Assembly: GCF_023534745.1 (NCBI RefSeq)
Contig: NZ_JAMHJQ010000005.1
Location: 62,001-126,000 of the forward strand
Direction of reading: 5' to 3'
Source of the DNA: Streptomyces sp. 35G-GA-8
GTDB lineage: Bacteria; Actinomycetota; Actinomycetes; Streptomycetales; Streptomycetaceae
Length of the DNA stretch: 64,000 nt
Both the position numbers and the translations under genes were made by a program. The notes under the pieces are model-generated. The model worked only from the letters and a program-made list of their open reading frames with translations. It had not been told where the DNA came from and made no database searches. Positions 1-8,620 of the stretch are shown piece after piece. Every line of letters starts with the position of its first letter. Positions within the stretch are counted from its first letter, which is position 1.

Positions 1-576
1 GCCGGTGTCTCCGCGCTGCTCCTCGTGGTGTCCGTGGCGCTCGGTGTCGTCCTCTGGCGGCGTTTTCGGCAGCAGCTCAGCGGGCGGGTCGGCCGGGTTC
101 CCTTCCTGTTGCCCGGGGTCCCCGTCGGGGTGCTCGGGCTCTTCGCCCTTGTGGCGCTGGTGGCCAATCTGCAGGGCGCGGCGGCTCCGTTCGCCTCGTT
201 GCTGCCCATGCTGACGGGCGATGGCGCGGACGACGAACTCAGCGCGACCCTCGCCCAGGTTCAACAGCAACTCGCTGTCGCTCCCGGCGGTCAGCACTCC
301 CCCGCCCTCACCCTCATGATCAGCGAGTTCGCCACCTACCACGCCGTTCTGGCCGGCATGGCCGCCCTGCTCGCGCTCGCGCTGGCCGGTGCGAGTGTCG
401 TGTTGTGGAGGCGGCTGAAGACGTCGTCCGACGTACGCGCGAGGCGCGCGATGAAGTTCGGCGGTACCGCATCGGCGCTCCTGGCAGCCGTTGTGCTCGT
501 CATCGCCTTCGCGAACACCACGAATGCGGCGGACTCACCCCAGGCGCTCGCCAACTTCTTCGCCGGGGGGTGGTGA
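1..576 (+). CDS. Membrane protein, 5'-truncated by window edge
   Basis: The reading frame is open to base 1, so the N-terminus lies outside the window; the visible part is about 191 codons ending in TGA. About four hydrophobic segments can be seen: at the very start, around the LLPGVPVGVLGLFALVALVA stretch, near the middle (HAVLAGMAALLALAL) and near the C-terminus (SALLAAVVLVIAFA). A polar, Gln- and Asp-containing loop lies between the second and third. It is an integral membrane protein, but I do not recognise the family and assign no function. Part of a larger permease or a stand-alone DUF membrane protein are both possible. Confidence 0.6.
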   Translation, partial: AGVSALLLVVSVALGVVLWRRFRQQLSGRVGRVPFLLPGVPVGVLGLFALVALVANLQGAAAPFASLLPMLTGDGADDELSATLAQVQQQLAVAPGGQHSPALTLMISEFATYHAVLAGMAALLALALAGASVVLWRRLKTSSDVRARRAMKFGGTASALLAAVVLVIAFANTTNAADSPQALANFFAGGW

Positions 577-637
577 CACAGCCATCGAACGGAGCATCAG
601 ACCAGTGTCCGGCGGCGGAACCGCCTCCTCCCGTCGA

Positions 638-655
638 CCAGCACGCACATGCTGG
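638..655 (+). terminator. Possible terminator hairpin after the membrane-protein gene
   Basis: CCAGCA and TGCTGG form a 6-bp stem around a 6-nt loop about 60 bases after the upstream stop codon. There is no T-tract, as is usual in Streptomyces. The stem is short, so the call is weak. Confidence 0.25.
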
Positions 656-768
656 ACCGGAGGTCGGAATGACCGGTCGGCGACATGACGGTCAGCATCC
701 TTCGCTCTGGAACAGGCCAGAGGTATCAGCCGTCCGCTGTCAGTGGTGGTCGCTAGCCTGTCCGCGTG

Positions 769-1287
769 ATGTCTACCGATGATCGACAGTTCCCTGCCGC
801 ACTCGCCGCCGCACTCGCTTTGCCCTTTGACTACGACGAAGGAATCGACTTCGAGCCCTTCCCGGCCTTTCTGTCTGCTGAGGACACCACCGACTGGCTC
901 CGGGCCTGGACCGGGAACTCGGAGGTGAGCGGAGACAGCTTCCGTGTGTTCGGCCAGGACGGCACTGGCGGATATGTCGCGTTCTGGCTGATCCGCCCGA
1001 ACCACCCTCTCGTGGACCAGCCTCTTGTCTTTCTTGGATCCGAAGGCGAGACCGGTGTCCTGGCGCGCGATCTCGGGGACTTCCTGTGGGTGCTCGCCGG
1101 GGGCTTCGGCCCCTGGGAAGCCATGGCCGAATCCGACCCCGACTCGCCCCAGCGTCTCCGTCCGGAACTCGCCGCCGTGGCGAAGCGATTCGCCCCTGAC
1201 CGAGGGCGGTCGGCAACGGCGATCATCGAGCAGGCGACCCAGGAGTTTCCGGGGTTCGAGGACACAATCCTGGAACTCTGCCGCTGA
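769..1287 (+). CDS. SUKH (SMI1/KNR4)-like hypothetical protein
   Basis: A 172-residue soluble acidic protein. A central segment resembles SMI1/KNR4-type (SUKH) proteins: an FRVFGQDGTGGYVAFW strand pair followed by PLVFLGSEGE and a helix ending in LGDFLWVLAGG. SUKH proteins in bacteria are often immunity proteins for polymorphic toxins, but many in Streptomyces are orphans, and no toxin gene adjoins this one. GTG at 766 directly precedes ATG at 769; neither has a clear Shine-Dalgarno sequence, and I took the ATG. The gene is convergent with the downstream reductase. Confidence 0.6.
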   Translation: MSTDDRQFPAALAAALALPFDYDEGIDFEPFPAFLSAEDTTDWLRAWTGNSEVSGDSFRVFGQDGTGGYVAFWLIRPNHPLVDQPLVFLGSEGETGVLARDLGDFLWVLAGGFGPWEAMAESDPDSPQRLRPELAAVAKRFAPDRGRSATAIIEQATQEFPGFEDTILELCR

Positions 1288-1408
1288 ACTCGGGCGGACC
1301 ATCCCCTGGAAACCTCGTCCCGATCCGCATCCGGCCGGGCATGACGTTCGTATGGTGCGATGACACGAGCCGCTCGGTCGAGAGTCCTCGATCCCCCGCG
1401 AGACGTCG

Positions 1409-2476
1409 TCAGGACGCGGCGTCGAAGACCCGCGTGAACCTGCCGTTGATGGTCGTGCCGGCTTGCTGGAGCTGCGCCATGCCCGCCAGGTACGGGTAAG
1501 GGAAGGCGAGTGTGGGCGTGGTCAGTTGGTCGAGGGCCGCGAGCTCGTCGGGCGTGAACGTGACAGGCAGGGCCGACAGGGCGCTGTCCAGGTGGGCCAC
1601 GCTGCGGGTGCCGATGATGGGCGAGGTGACCAGCGGCTGCTGAAGCACCCAGGCGAGTGCGACCGCGGCGACGGTGCTGCCCTGCCGCGTCGCGATGTCG
1701 CCGAGGGCGTCCAGCACCTCGAAGGTGTGTTCCGACAGGCGGGCTCGGGTCGCCTGTGCGCCCGCCCGTGCCGCGCCCGCGGGGGTACGGTCGGCGCGGG
1801 TGTAGCGGCCGGACAGAACGCCCGCGGCGAGCGGGCTCCAGGGGGTGATCCCGAGCCGCAGCTCGTGGGCGACGCCGAAGATCTCGCTCTCGGCGCTGCG
1901 GGCCAGCAGCGAGTACTCGGGCTGAAGCGCCACGATCGGCGACCAGCCGCGGAACTCGGCGATGGTCGCCGCGCGGCCGATCGCCCAGCCGGGTACGTCG
2001 GAGAAGCCTACGTAGCGGACCTTCCCCGAACGCACCACCTCATCGAGTGCGGCGACCGTCTCTTCGAGCGGGGTGTGCGGGTCGAAGCCGTGCAACCAGT
2101 ACAGGTCGATGTAGTCCGTACCCAGCCGCCGCAGCGAGCCCTCCACCTGCCGCATGAGTGCCTTTCGGCCCGCGCCGCCGCCGTTGGGGTCGCCGGGGAA
2201 CAGATTGCCGGTGAACTTGGTCGAGATCACCAGCCGGTCACGCAACTCGGGGCGAGTGGCGAGGAACGCGCCGACCGTCTCTTCGGAGCGGCCGCCCGAG
2301 TAGATGTTCGCCGTGTCGATCGTGTTGCCGCCGACGTCGACGTAGCGCGACATGATCTCGAACGAGGTCTCGCGGTCGCAACCGCGATCCGGGTCCTCGA
2401 ACAGCATCGCACCGAGGGTGAGGGGGCTGACCCGCAAGCCGCTGCGGCCGACGGTGCGATAGTCATCGATGCGCAT
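1409..2476 (-). CDS. Aldo/keto reductase
   Basis: A 355-residue NAD(P)H-dependent oxidoreductase of the AKR TIM-barrel family. The N-terminus reads YRTVGRSGLRVSPLTLG. The catalytic tetrad is visible: Asp and Tyr in DTANIYSGGRSEE, Lys in VISTKFTG and His in YWLHGFDPHTP. The C-terminal cofactor segment SPIIGTRSVAHLDSALSAL is also present. ATG at 2476 is chosen because GAGGAAC lies just upstream; an in-frame ATG at 2494 is less well placed. The gene is downstream of and co-directional with the LAL regulator gene, with about 225 bases between, so it may be that regulator's target. The substrate is unknown. Confidence 0.9.
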   Translation of the reverse strand: MRIDDYRTVGRSGLRVSPLTLGAMLFEDPDRGCDRETSFEIMSRYVDVGGNTIDTANIYSGGRSEETVGAFLATRPELRDRLVISTKFTGNLFPGDPNGGGAGRKALMRQVEGSLRRLGTDYIDLYWLHGFDPHTPLEETVAALDEVVRSGKVRYVGFSDVPGWAIGRAATIAEFRGWSPIVALQPEYSLLARSAESEIFGVAHELRLGITPWSPLAAGVLSGRYTRADRTPAGAARAGAQATRARLSEHTFEVLDALGDIATRQGSTVAAVALAWVLQQPLVTSPIIGTRSVAHLDSALSALPVTFTPDELAALDQLTTPTLAFPYPYLAGMAQLQQAGTTINGRFTRVFDAAS

Positions 2477-2500
2477 AGTCGTTCCTCGCTCCATACTTAC

Positions 2501-2540
2501 GTGCGGTGTGTACGGTGTGTACGTGTGCGTGTGCGGTGTG
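2501..2540. repeat. GTGCGGTGTG direct repeats upstream of the reductase
   Basis: GTGCGGTGTG occurs at 2501-2510 and again at 2531-2540, exactly 30 bp apart, with TACGGTGTGTACG between. The block sits 25-65 bases upstream of the reductase ATG on the minus strand, where an activator would bind. Three helical turns between copies would place two proteins on one DNA face. Binding is inferred only. Confidence 0.4.
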
Positions 2541-2701
2541 ATACGCGCAGTGGCTCTGTGCGAGCTACCGCGATGTCCGGCACACACACAATCGTCGCCC
2601 GACCGGCCACGGCGTGCCAGGGATGACCGTGCCTATGCACTTCAGTACCAGGCACCTCGTCGCCACCGCGATATCGACCCCATCAGTGTCAGTGCCAAGA
2701 G

Positions 2702-5407
2702 CTACCGGGGGGAGTCCGGTGAACCGATGGAGAGAACCTTCCGCAGTTCGCTCCGTCCACTCACACCGGTCTTGCGGTAGACCCGATGCAGGTGGTTGTC
2801 GACAGTGCGTACGGTGATACCGAGTTGCCCGGCGATGCGCTGGCTGCTCTGGCCGATCGCGGCAAGGCGTGCGATGTCGCGTTCGCGATCGGTCAGCTCG
2901 GGGGTCCAGCAGGCGAGGACGGCCGGTGTGGTGACGCCCTCGCAGCGCTGCGCGAGTTGGTGACAGCGGTCGGCGACCTGTTGGGCGTGCGCCGCGTCTG
3001 AATCGCGCGACCACAGGAGCGCCGCGTGGGCTGCCGCCTCCGCGGCGTGCAGATACATACCGGCGGCTTCGAACGCGGTACAGGCCCGCTCCACACCGGA
3101 GGCGTCACGGGCGGCGAGCGCGGCGGCGTGTTCGGCGTAGATCCCGATGTGCGGGGCGTCCGAGGCGGCGGCGAGTTCGGCCAGTCGCGCGGATACGGTC
3201 GCGGGCCGGCCCAGGCGTATCGGCAGGTGCAACAACTCCGCCTCCCAGAGCGGGGCTTCCCGCTTCCTGGCGTCGCCTGCCGCGCGTATCGCCTGACGCG
3301 CGGCGTCACTGCCCCGGCCCTGGGTTGCCAGGATCCACGGCTGGGCCATCTGGAAGGCCGGGATGTGGAATACGCGGTAGGACTCCACGCGGGCCAGATG
3401 CGCCTGGTCGAGTAACGCCTTCGCCTTGTCGGCGTCGCCGATCAGCGCCTCGACGGTGGCCCACTCGCCGAGGATCAACGCCTGCTGACCCCAGGTGCTG
3501 TCGTCGCGCAGCGTGGAAACCGCTTCCCGCATGTGTCGTTGAGCGGATCTCAGACGCCCCTGGCGGGCGGCGACTCTGCCCAGATAGAACTGCCAGGCGC
3601 CCAGGTGACCGATCCAACCGGAGTCCTGTGCCTGTCGGAACTGGTCGACGGCGGTCGCTTCGGCTTCGCCCAGCCGCCCCGAGAATGCCTGGATGATGCA
3701 CAGCCAGCCCAGAAGGCCGGCACGCACCATGGGTATGTCGTCATCGCCGTCGGACGCCGACAATGCCGCTTCGATCAACCGCCGTGCCGCGACGGTCCGC
3801 CCGTGACAGAAGTGGTCGACGCACTCGGCGTACCGTAATCGGAGGGCTGTCCGGGGACTCGACGTTGTGCAATCCCGGGCGCGGGTGACGGCCCCCGCGT
3901 ACGCCGACCAGTCGGCGTGCACCGCGAGGAGGATGGCCTGCAGCGCGGCCAGCTCCGCTCGTGCGGCGTCATCGGTCATCGCCTGTTCGGTACGGCGCAG
4001 CAACTCCAGTGCGTCAGCGGGCCGGTCGAGCGAGAGGTACAGGTTGGCCGCGCGCAGTTGCACCGACTGCAGATGATCGCGGCTGGACGTGACGGACTGG
4101 GGCAGGTCGCTGTGGACCTGCTCCGCTCGCACACCGTGCCCGGCGTAGCCGAGCGTGATGGCCAGTGTTCGCCGGGCCGGCGCCCCACCACCGGCGTCGC
4201 AGGCCGCCTGGGCCAGTTTCGCCGCCAGGGTGAAGTCCATCGTCAGTACGGCGTGATCGGCCGCGGAGACGAGCAACCGCGGATCGCTGAGATCACCGGC
4301 TTCCAGAAGCCAGCCGCCGACGCGGGCGATGTCCTCGCGCCGCCGCAGGCCCGTTCGCCGGACCGCCGCGGCCAGCTCCTTGCAGTACTGCCGACGCCGG
4401 TGGGCCGGCGTCTGCCCGCGCAGGACCTCGCCGTAGAGGGGATGAGCCAGCCGGAGGTGTATGCGCCGACCGTCCCGCTCACTGACGACGAGGCTGCGAC
4501 GGTCGAGTTCGTCCATCACGGCCGCACTGGTGAGTTCTTCGAGGACCGGCACGCCCAGGGGCTCCCCGAAGGCGAGTAATCCGGCGGCGCGTTGCACGTC
4601 CGCGGGGAGCTCTCCGATGCGCCGGCTCACCAAATCGACCAGCTGTGTGCTGAGTTGGAACGGTCCTTGCCAGGACCACACCTCCTCGATCACCGTCAGT
4701 GCCCCGAAGGTGAGTCCGGCGTCGACCAGTTGCTGCAACCAGAGCACATTGCCGCTGCTGCACTCCCAGAGCCGACGCACGGTCGTGGTCCCCACGTGAC
4801 CCCGCAACGTCCGTTCCAACAGGTGCCCGACGGAATCGGGCTCCAGTGGCCGCAGGTCGACCCTGGCGGCGTAGTCCCCCCGTACCAATGCCTCGATCGC
4901 GTCGGGCATCGTCACTCCGGAGCGTGCGGTGAGAACGAGCCGCGTGCCGCCGCATACGGCCAGGTGCAGCAGCAGGGCGGCCGAGCCCTCGTCGAGCAGA
5001 TGCGCGTCGTCGACGAGCAGCATTCGCTGTCCACCGTCGGCATCGGCGAGCAGCGCGTCCGCGAGGAACCGCAGCAGGTTGGGGCGCCCGTCGGCGCTGG
5101 GCCACGTCGCGGGGAGCAGATGCGCCAGGGCCCCGAACGGAATCTGCGCGGTGCTCTCGGAAGCCGATGCCACCATGGCCTCCCCCTGGGAGGCGTCGGT
5201 CCTGGACAGCAGTTCGCGGGCCAGCCGCGTCTTGCCCACACCCGCCGCACCCGTGATCAGCAGGCAGGGCCGGTCGGAGTGCTCCAGCCGCGAGATCAAC
5301 TCGCGCAACACGTCATCTCGGCCTGTCAGGGGCCAGGAGCGAGGCGAGGAACCGACCTCAGGTCCCCCATGTTCCGACGATGCCTGACGATCATTTCGGC
5401 CATTCAT
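2702..5407 (-). CDS. LAL-type LuxR family transcriptional regulator
   Basis: A 901-residue large ATP-binding LuxR-family (LAL) regulator. It has an N-terminal STAND-type AAA ATPase with Walker A TGAAGVGKTRLA (about residues 52-63) and Walker B LLVDDAH. A long alpha-helical TPR-like middle follows, with a C-terminal LuxR helix-turn-helix (about residues 840-895: LTDRERDIARLAAIG, then QRIAGQLGITVRTVDNHL). LALs act as ATP-dependent activators, often of catabolic or antibiotic genes. ATG at 5407 has AGAAGGG upstream. The gene is divergent from the secreted lectin gene and upstream of the aldo/keto reductase; either could be a target, since the shared intergenic region contains inverted repeats. 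Confidence 0.93.
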   Translation of the reverse strand: MNGRNDRQASSEHGGPEVGSSPRSWPLTGRDDVLRELISRLEHSDRPCLLITGAAGVGKTRLARELLSRTDASQGEAMVASASESTAQIPFGALAHLLPATWPSADGRPNLLRFLADALLADADGGQRMLLVDDAHLLDEGSAALLLHLAVCGGTRLVLTARSGVTMPDAIEALVRGDYAARVDLRPLEPDSVGHLLERTLRGHVGTTTVRRLWECSSGNVLWLQQLVDAGLTFGALTVIEEVWSWQGPFQLSTQLVDLVSRRIGELPADVQRAAGLLAFGEPLGVPVLEELTSAAVMDELDRRSLVVSERDGRRIHLRLAHPLYGEVLRGQTPAHRRRQYCKELAAAVRRTGLRRREDIARVGGWLLEAGDLSDPRLLVSAADHAVLTMDFTLAAKLAQAACDAGGGAPARRTLAITLGYAGHGVRAEQVHSDLPQSVTSSRDHLQSVQLRAANLYLSLDRPADALELLRRTEQAMTDDAARAELAALQAILLAVHADWSAYAGAVTRARDCTTSSPRTALRLRYAECVDHFCHGRTVAARRLIEAALSASDGDDDIPMVRAGLLGWLCIIQAFSGRLGEAEATAVDQFRQAQDSGWIGHLGAWQFYLGRVAARQGRLRSAQRHMREAVSTLRDDSTWGQQALILGEWATVEALIGDADKAKALLDQAHLARVESYRVFHIPAFQMAQPWILATQGRGSDAARQAIRAAGDARKREAPLWEAELLHLPIRLGRPATVSARLAELAAASDAPHIGIYAEHAAALAARDASGVERACTAFEAAGMYLHAAEAAAHAALLWSRDSDAAHAQQVADRCHQLAQRCEGVTTPAVLACWTPELTDRERDIARLAAIGQSSQRIAGQLGITVRTVDNHLHRVYRKTGVSGRSELRKVLSIGSPDSPR

Positions 5408-5475
5408 CGACAGCCCTTCTGCACGGATCGGCCCCGCACACCAGGCCCGACATCATACGGAGGGACGGAGACTCT

Positions 5476-5517
5476 GAGTACCCGGCTACTCACGACATGA
5501 CTATCTCTCAGAGGTAG
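5476..5517. promoter_or_regulatory. Two inverted repeats between LAL regulator and lectin gene
   Basis: GAGTA-N6-TACTC (5476-5491) is a perfect dyad. CTATCTC-TCA-GAGGTAG (5501-5517) is a dyad with one mismatch. Both lie in the divergent promoter region between the LAL gene (start 5407) and the lectin gene (start 5686), a plausible place for LuxR-family dimers. There is no direct evidence of binding. Confidence 0.4.
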
Positions 5518-5685
5518 CTTTCACAACGCCTAGCGCGGCACCCGGGAATCGATTCCGGCTCGACATCCAGGCACAGGACGGATCGACAGCATGTCGACCT
5601 GTCGCGTTTCGCCGGACACACGGCCGTGACGATCAAGGATGCCCGCCTGCGTTCATTTATCCGCACTCGGAAAGGAAAGCAGACA

Positions 5686-6282
5686 GTGGCGAGAATTCAT
5701 TTCAGGACCGCGGGGCTGGTCGCGGCGACTGTGGCGGCGATCGGCGGCAGCGTCCTCTCGGCACCGAGTGCCTCGGCAGCCGGACCGGCACAGGCGGGAG
5801 CGCCGAAGACGACGCAGGCGTCGCCCTCAACGACGGCATCGTCGCGTGCGGCGGCGGCATTGGGCCCCCTCTTCCTCGTGAACAACAAGAGCGGCAAGTG
5901 CCTCACCCCCGAGGGCGGTCGATCCGACAACAACGCCGTCAATGTCATCTTCAACTGCGACAGCGACCCGTCACGCACCTGGTATCTGGTGAACAAGGGC
6001 AACAACATCTACCAGATCCTGAACCTCAACAGCGGCAAGTGTCTTACTCCCGAGGGCGGTCGTTCCGACAACAATGCCCAGACCGTCATCTACAACTGCG
6101 ACAACGATCCGTCGCGGCTCTGGTACTTCGTCGACAAGGGCAATTACCGGTACCACCTCGTGAACTACAACAGCGGCAAGTGCCTCAGCCCTGCGGGCGG
6201 AGGTGTCCTGAACAACACGCCCACCGTCATCTACAACTGCGACACCGACCCGTCGCGTCTTTGGTATCTCGCCGACGTGTAA
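5686..6282 (+). CDS. Secreted ricin-type beta-trefoil lectin
   Basis: A 198-residue exported protein. GTG at 5686 follows an AAAGGAAAG ribosome site; an upstream in-frame ATG at 5626 would put a charged stretch before the signal peptide. The N-terminus has a Sec signal (basic start, LVAATVAAIGGSVLSA core, likely cleavage after SASA). After a Ser/Thr/Pro-rich linker, three homologous repeats of about 45 residues each carry SGKCLTPEGG-, NC- and DPSRxWY-type motifs, i.e. the three lobes of one RICIN (QxW) beta-trefoil, a carbohydrate-binding fold. No catalytic domain is fused, so it probably acts as a free lectin outside the cell. It is divergent from the LAL regulator gene. Confidence 0.85.
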   Translation: MARIHFRTAGLVAATVAAIGGSVLSAPSASAAGPAQAGAPKTTQASPSTTASSRAAAALGPLFLVNNKSGKCLTPEGGRSDNNAVNVIFNCDSDPSRTWYLVNKGNNIYQILNLNSGKCLTPEGGRSDNNAQTVIYNCDNDPSRLWYFVDKGNYRYHLVNYNSGKCLSPAGGGVLNNTPTVIYNCDTDPSRLWYLADV

Positions 6283-6300
6283 GCACCGTCGAAACGGATG

Positions 6301-6350
6301 GACGGGGGACGGGGGACGGGGGACGGGGATCAGGGGGAAGGCCCCCGTCC
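6301..6350. terminator. G-tract repeat with terminator-like hairpin
   Basis: Tandem GGGGGAC units (6302-6328) run into a hairpin in which GGACGGGGG (6313-6321) can pair with CCCCCGTCC (6342-6350). It lies between the convergent lectin and amidase genes, so it may terminate both. The G-runs could also form a G-quadruplex. Confidence 0.45.
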
Positions 6351-6382
6351 CTTCTCCCCCGGCCCGTCTTCCCGACTCGTCC

Positions 6383-7834
6383 TCAGTGGCCCGTGTGGTT
6401 CCCCGCCCACACGGTAGATGTCCGGCCCGACCACGGGCTTGCCTGTTCGAGCTGTCCGGCGAGGCGGAAGAGTCGGCCTTCCCGCCCGTATCCGGCGGCG
6501 AACTGCATACCGATCGGGAGCCCGGTCTCGGCGTCGGCCGTCAGAGGCACGGACATGGCGGGCGTGCCCGCCACATTGAATGCCGCGGTGAACGGTGAGC
6601 GCTCGAAGACGCGGCCGATCCAGCCGAGGCCGTCCAGTGCCTCCGCGCCCTCGGCATACGTGCCCAGGGGCACGGGAAGCTCCGGCACGGTCGGGGTGAG
6701 CAGCATGTCGTGAGCGTCGAAGTACCGTGCCAGGCTTCGCGCGACCCGGTTCCTGACCGCGAGAGCGGAGACGAACTGGGCGCCACTGACCCGCTGCCCG
6801 TAGTGGTAGCCGGCAAGGCTCACCGGCTCAAGGGTCGAGGAGTCGACGGTCCTGTCGAAGGCGGCGGCCAGCTCGTCGACCGAGGCCGTGAGATTCGCCG
6901 TCCACAGACGGGCGTTGGCGAGGACGAAGTCCTCCCAGTCGACCCCGAGGTCGACTTGGGCCTCCTCCACCTGGTGGCCGAGGGATTCGAGCAGACGCAC
7001 GGTACGAGAGAGAGCGTCGGCCACTGGTGTGGTGGTGCGGCGTCCGCCCCACGCCTGAGTCAGGACACCGATCCGCAGCGAACCCGGATGGCGGGTGACT
7101 TCCTCCGCGTACGGCCGGGCCGGCGGCTGGGCGAAGTACGGATCACCCGGTTCCGGGCCGCGGATCTGGTCGAGCAGTACCGCGCTGTCGCGTACGGTGC
7201 GGCTGACGCTGCCGTGCACCGCCAGGCCGTTGAAGACTTCGTCGACGTCAGGACCCATGGAGACCCGGCCACGAGTGGGTTTCAACCCGAAGAGGCCGTT
7301 ATAGGCGGCGGGGATGCGGAGCGAGCCGGCGGCGTCGGTGCCGTGCGCGATCGGGACCACCCCGGCGGCGACCGCCGCGCCCGCGCCGCCGCTGGATCCG
7401 CCCGCGCTCCGCTCCACGTTCCACGGGTTGCGGGTCGCGCCGTACAGCACTGGTTCGGTTGTGATGCTGTAGGCCATCTCCGGACTCGCGGTACGGCCGA
7501 ACGTCACGAGGCCGGCGCGACGGAAGCGCAGCATCAGGGAGGAGTCGGCGCCGGCGACGTTGCCCGCCGCGAGACGGCTGCCCAGTTCCACTCGCCTCCC
7601 GGCCATGGCGACTCCGATGTCCTTGATCAGGAACGGGACTCCGGCCAGTGGCGTGCTTCCGGGGTGGGGCTCGTCGTCGGCCGGCCATGTCTCCACGATC
7701 GCGTTGATCCGCGGATTGACCGCCCGCGCGGCCTCACGTGCGGCTGCTTCCAGTTCGGCAGGGGCCACCTCGCCTTTGGCCGCCAACTCCGCGAGCCCGA
7801 CGGCGTCGAAGCGTACGTACTCGGCAACTCTCAC
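6383..7834 (-). CDS. Amidase (amidase-signature family)
   Basis: A 483-residue amidase-signature hydrolase that cleaves carboxamides by a Ser-cisSer-Lys triad. The catalytic Lys is in [10 protein letters not shown]. The Gly/Ser-rich signature [18 protein letters not shown] holds the two serines and is followed by [16 protein letters not shown] at 7834 is chosen because GGGGAG lies 5 bases upstream; GTG at 7840 would have no spacing to that site. It is divergent from a TetR gene, and its promoter holds a perfect inverted repeat, so it is probably repressed by that TetR protein. GatA of amidotransferases is less likely since no gatB or gatC adjoins. Confidence 0.9.
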   Translation of the reverse strand: MRVAEYVRFDAVGLAELAAKGEVAPAELEAAAREAARAVNPRINAIVETWPADDEPHPGSTPLAGVPFLIKDIGVAMAGRRVELGSRLAAGNVAGADSSLMLRFRRAGLVTFGRTASPEMAYSITTEPVLYGATRNPWNVERSAGGSSGGAGAAVAAGVVPIAHGTDAAGSLRIPAAYNGLFGLKPTRGRVSMGPDVDEVFNGLAVHGSVSRTVRDSAVLLDQIRGPEPGDPYFAQPPARPYAEEVTRHPGSLRIGVLTQAWGGRRTTTPVADALSRTVRLLESLGHQVEEAQVDLGVDWEDFVLANARLWTANLTASVDELAAAFDRTVDSSTLEPVSLAGYHYGQRVSGAQFVSALAVRNRVARSLARYFDAHDMLLTPTVPELPVPLGTYAEGAEALDGLGWIGRVFERSPFTAAFNVAGTPAMSVPLTADAETGLPIGMQFAAGYGREGRLFRLAGQLEQASPWSGRTSTVWAGNHTGH

Positions 7835-7854
7835 AGTCACTCCCCGAAGATGAA

Positions 7855-7890
7855 GATACCGTTGAGTACCTGATGATACCCAACGGTATC
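7855..7890. promoter_or_regulatory. Candidate TetR operator between amidase and tetR
   Basis: GATACCGTTG (7855-7864) and CAACGGTATC (7881-7890) form a perfect 10-bp inverted repeat. A further GATACC at 7875-7880 makes a second, tighter dyad (GATACC-CAAC-GGTATC). The site lies 20-55 bases upstream of the amidase start and about 70 bases upstream of tetR, a classic divergent autoregulated arrangement. Confidence 0.65.
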
Positions 7891-7959
7891 GCACGGAACG
7901 GACTGGTACCGTAGGAGGGGTCGTGAGCCCCACGACCGACCGGACGTCACGGAGCAGTC

Positions 7960-8601
7960 ATGGCATCGACCGCCAGAAGGCCGAGCAGGGTGGCGAAACT
8001 GCCGCCTCGCGAGCGCATCCTCGACGCGGCGGAGGACCTCTTCCAGAGCGAGGGGATCCAACGGGTGGGCGTCCAGGCGATCGCCGAGCGGGCCGAGACC
8101 ACCAAGATGGCGATCTACCGCCACTTCGAGACCAAAGACGCGCTGGTCGCGGAGTGGCTGCGGATCGTCGCCGCGGACTACCAGGCGGCCTTCGACCGGG
8201 TCGAGGCCGAATACCCCGGCCGTCCCAGGGAGCAGATCCTGGCCATGGCCCGCTTCATCGCCGAGGGATTGCCCGCGATCTCGCACCGGGGCTGCCCGTT
8301 CATCAACTCCATCGCCGAGCTGCCCGACCGCTCCCATCCCGCGCGGCAGGTGATCGAGAAGCACAAGGCGCTCCAGACCCGCAGACTCGTCGGCATGTGC
8401 GCCGAGGCCGGGCTGCCGGATCCCGAGCAGGCCGCGGCCGAGATCACCTTCGTACTCGAAGGCGCGCAGGTCAGCACGCAGAACGGAAGCATCGATCAGG
8501 CGGGGGATCGGCTGATGAGGATGGTCGAGGGGATCGTGGATCGGCACCGCTCCCCCTCGACGTATCCCGGGCGGGCACCGACTGACCCTCAGAAGGTGTG
8601 A
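7960..8601 (+). CDS. TetR/AcrR family transcriptional regulator
   Basis: A 213-residue one-component regulator. The N-terminal TetR helix-turn-helix is clear (about residues 17-62: RERILDAAEDLFQSEG, then VQAIAERAETTKMAIYRHF). The C-terminal helical ligand domain includes a conserved SHRGCPFINSIAEL segment. It probably represses itself and the divergent amidase gene through the dyad at 7855-7890; the ligand is unknown. ATG at 7960 follows GGAG. A small membrane-protein gene follows after 19 bases and may be co-transcribed. Confidence 0.92.
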   Translation: MASTARRPSRVAKLPPRERILDAAEDLFQSEGIQRVGVQAIAERAETTKMAIYRHFETKDALVAEWLRIVAADYQAAFDRVEAEYPGRPREQILAMARFIAEGLPAISHRGCPFINSIAELPDRSHPARQVIEKHKALQTRRLVGMCAEAGLPDPEQAAAEITFVLEGAQVSTQNGSIDQAGDRLMRMVEGIVDRHRSPSTYPGRAPTDPQKV

Positions 8602-8620
8602 GCGAAGTAGGCTCCCGCGC

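Noticed and set aside
5686-6282. Ricin-like toxin
   Set aside because: Only the lectin (B-type) beta-trefoil is present. No ribosome-inactivating A-chain domain is fused or encoded nearby.
6301-6328. Phase-variable G-tract in a coding region
   Set aside because: The tandem GGGGGAC units lie after the lectin stop codon and before the convergent amidase stop, so they are non-coding.
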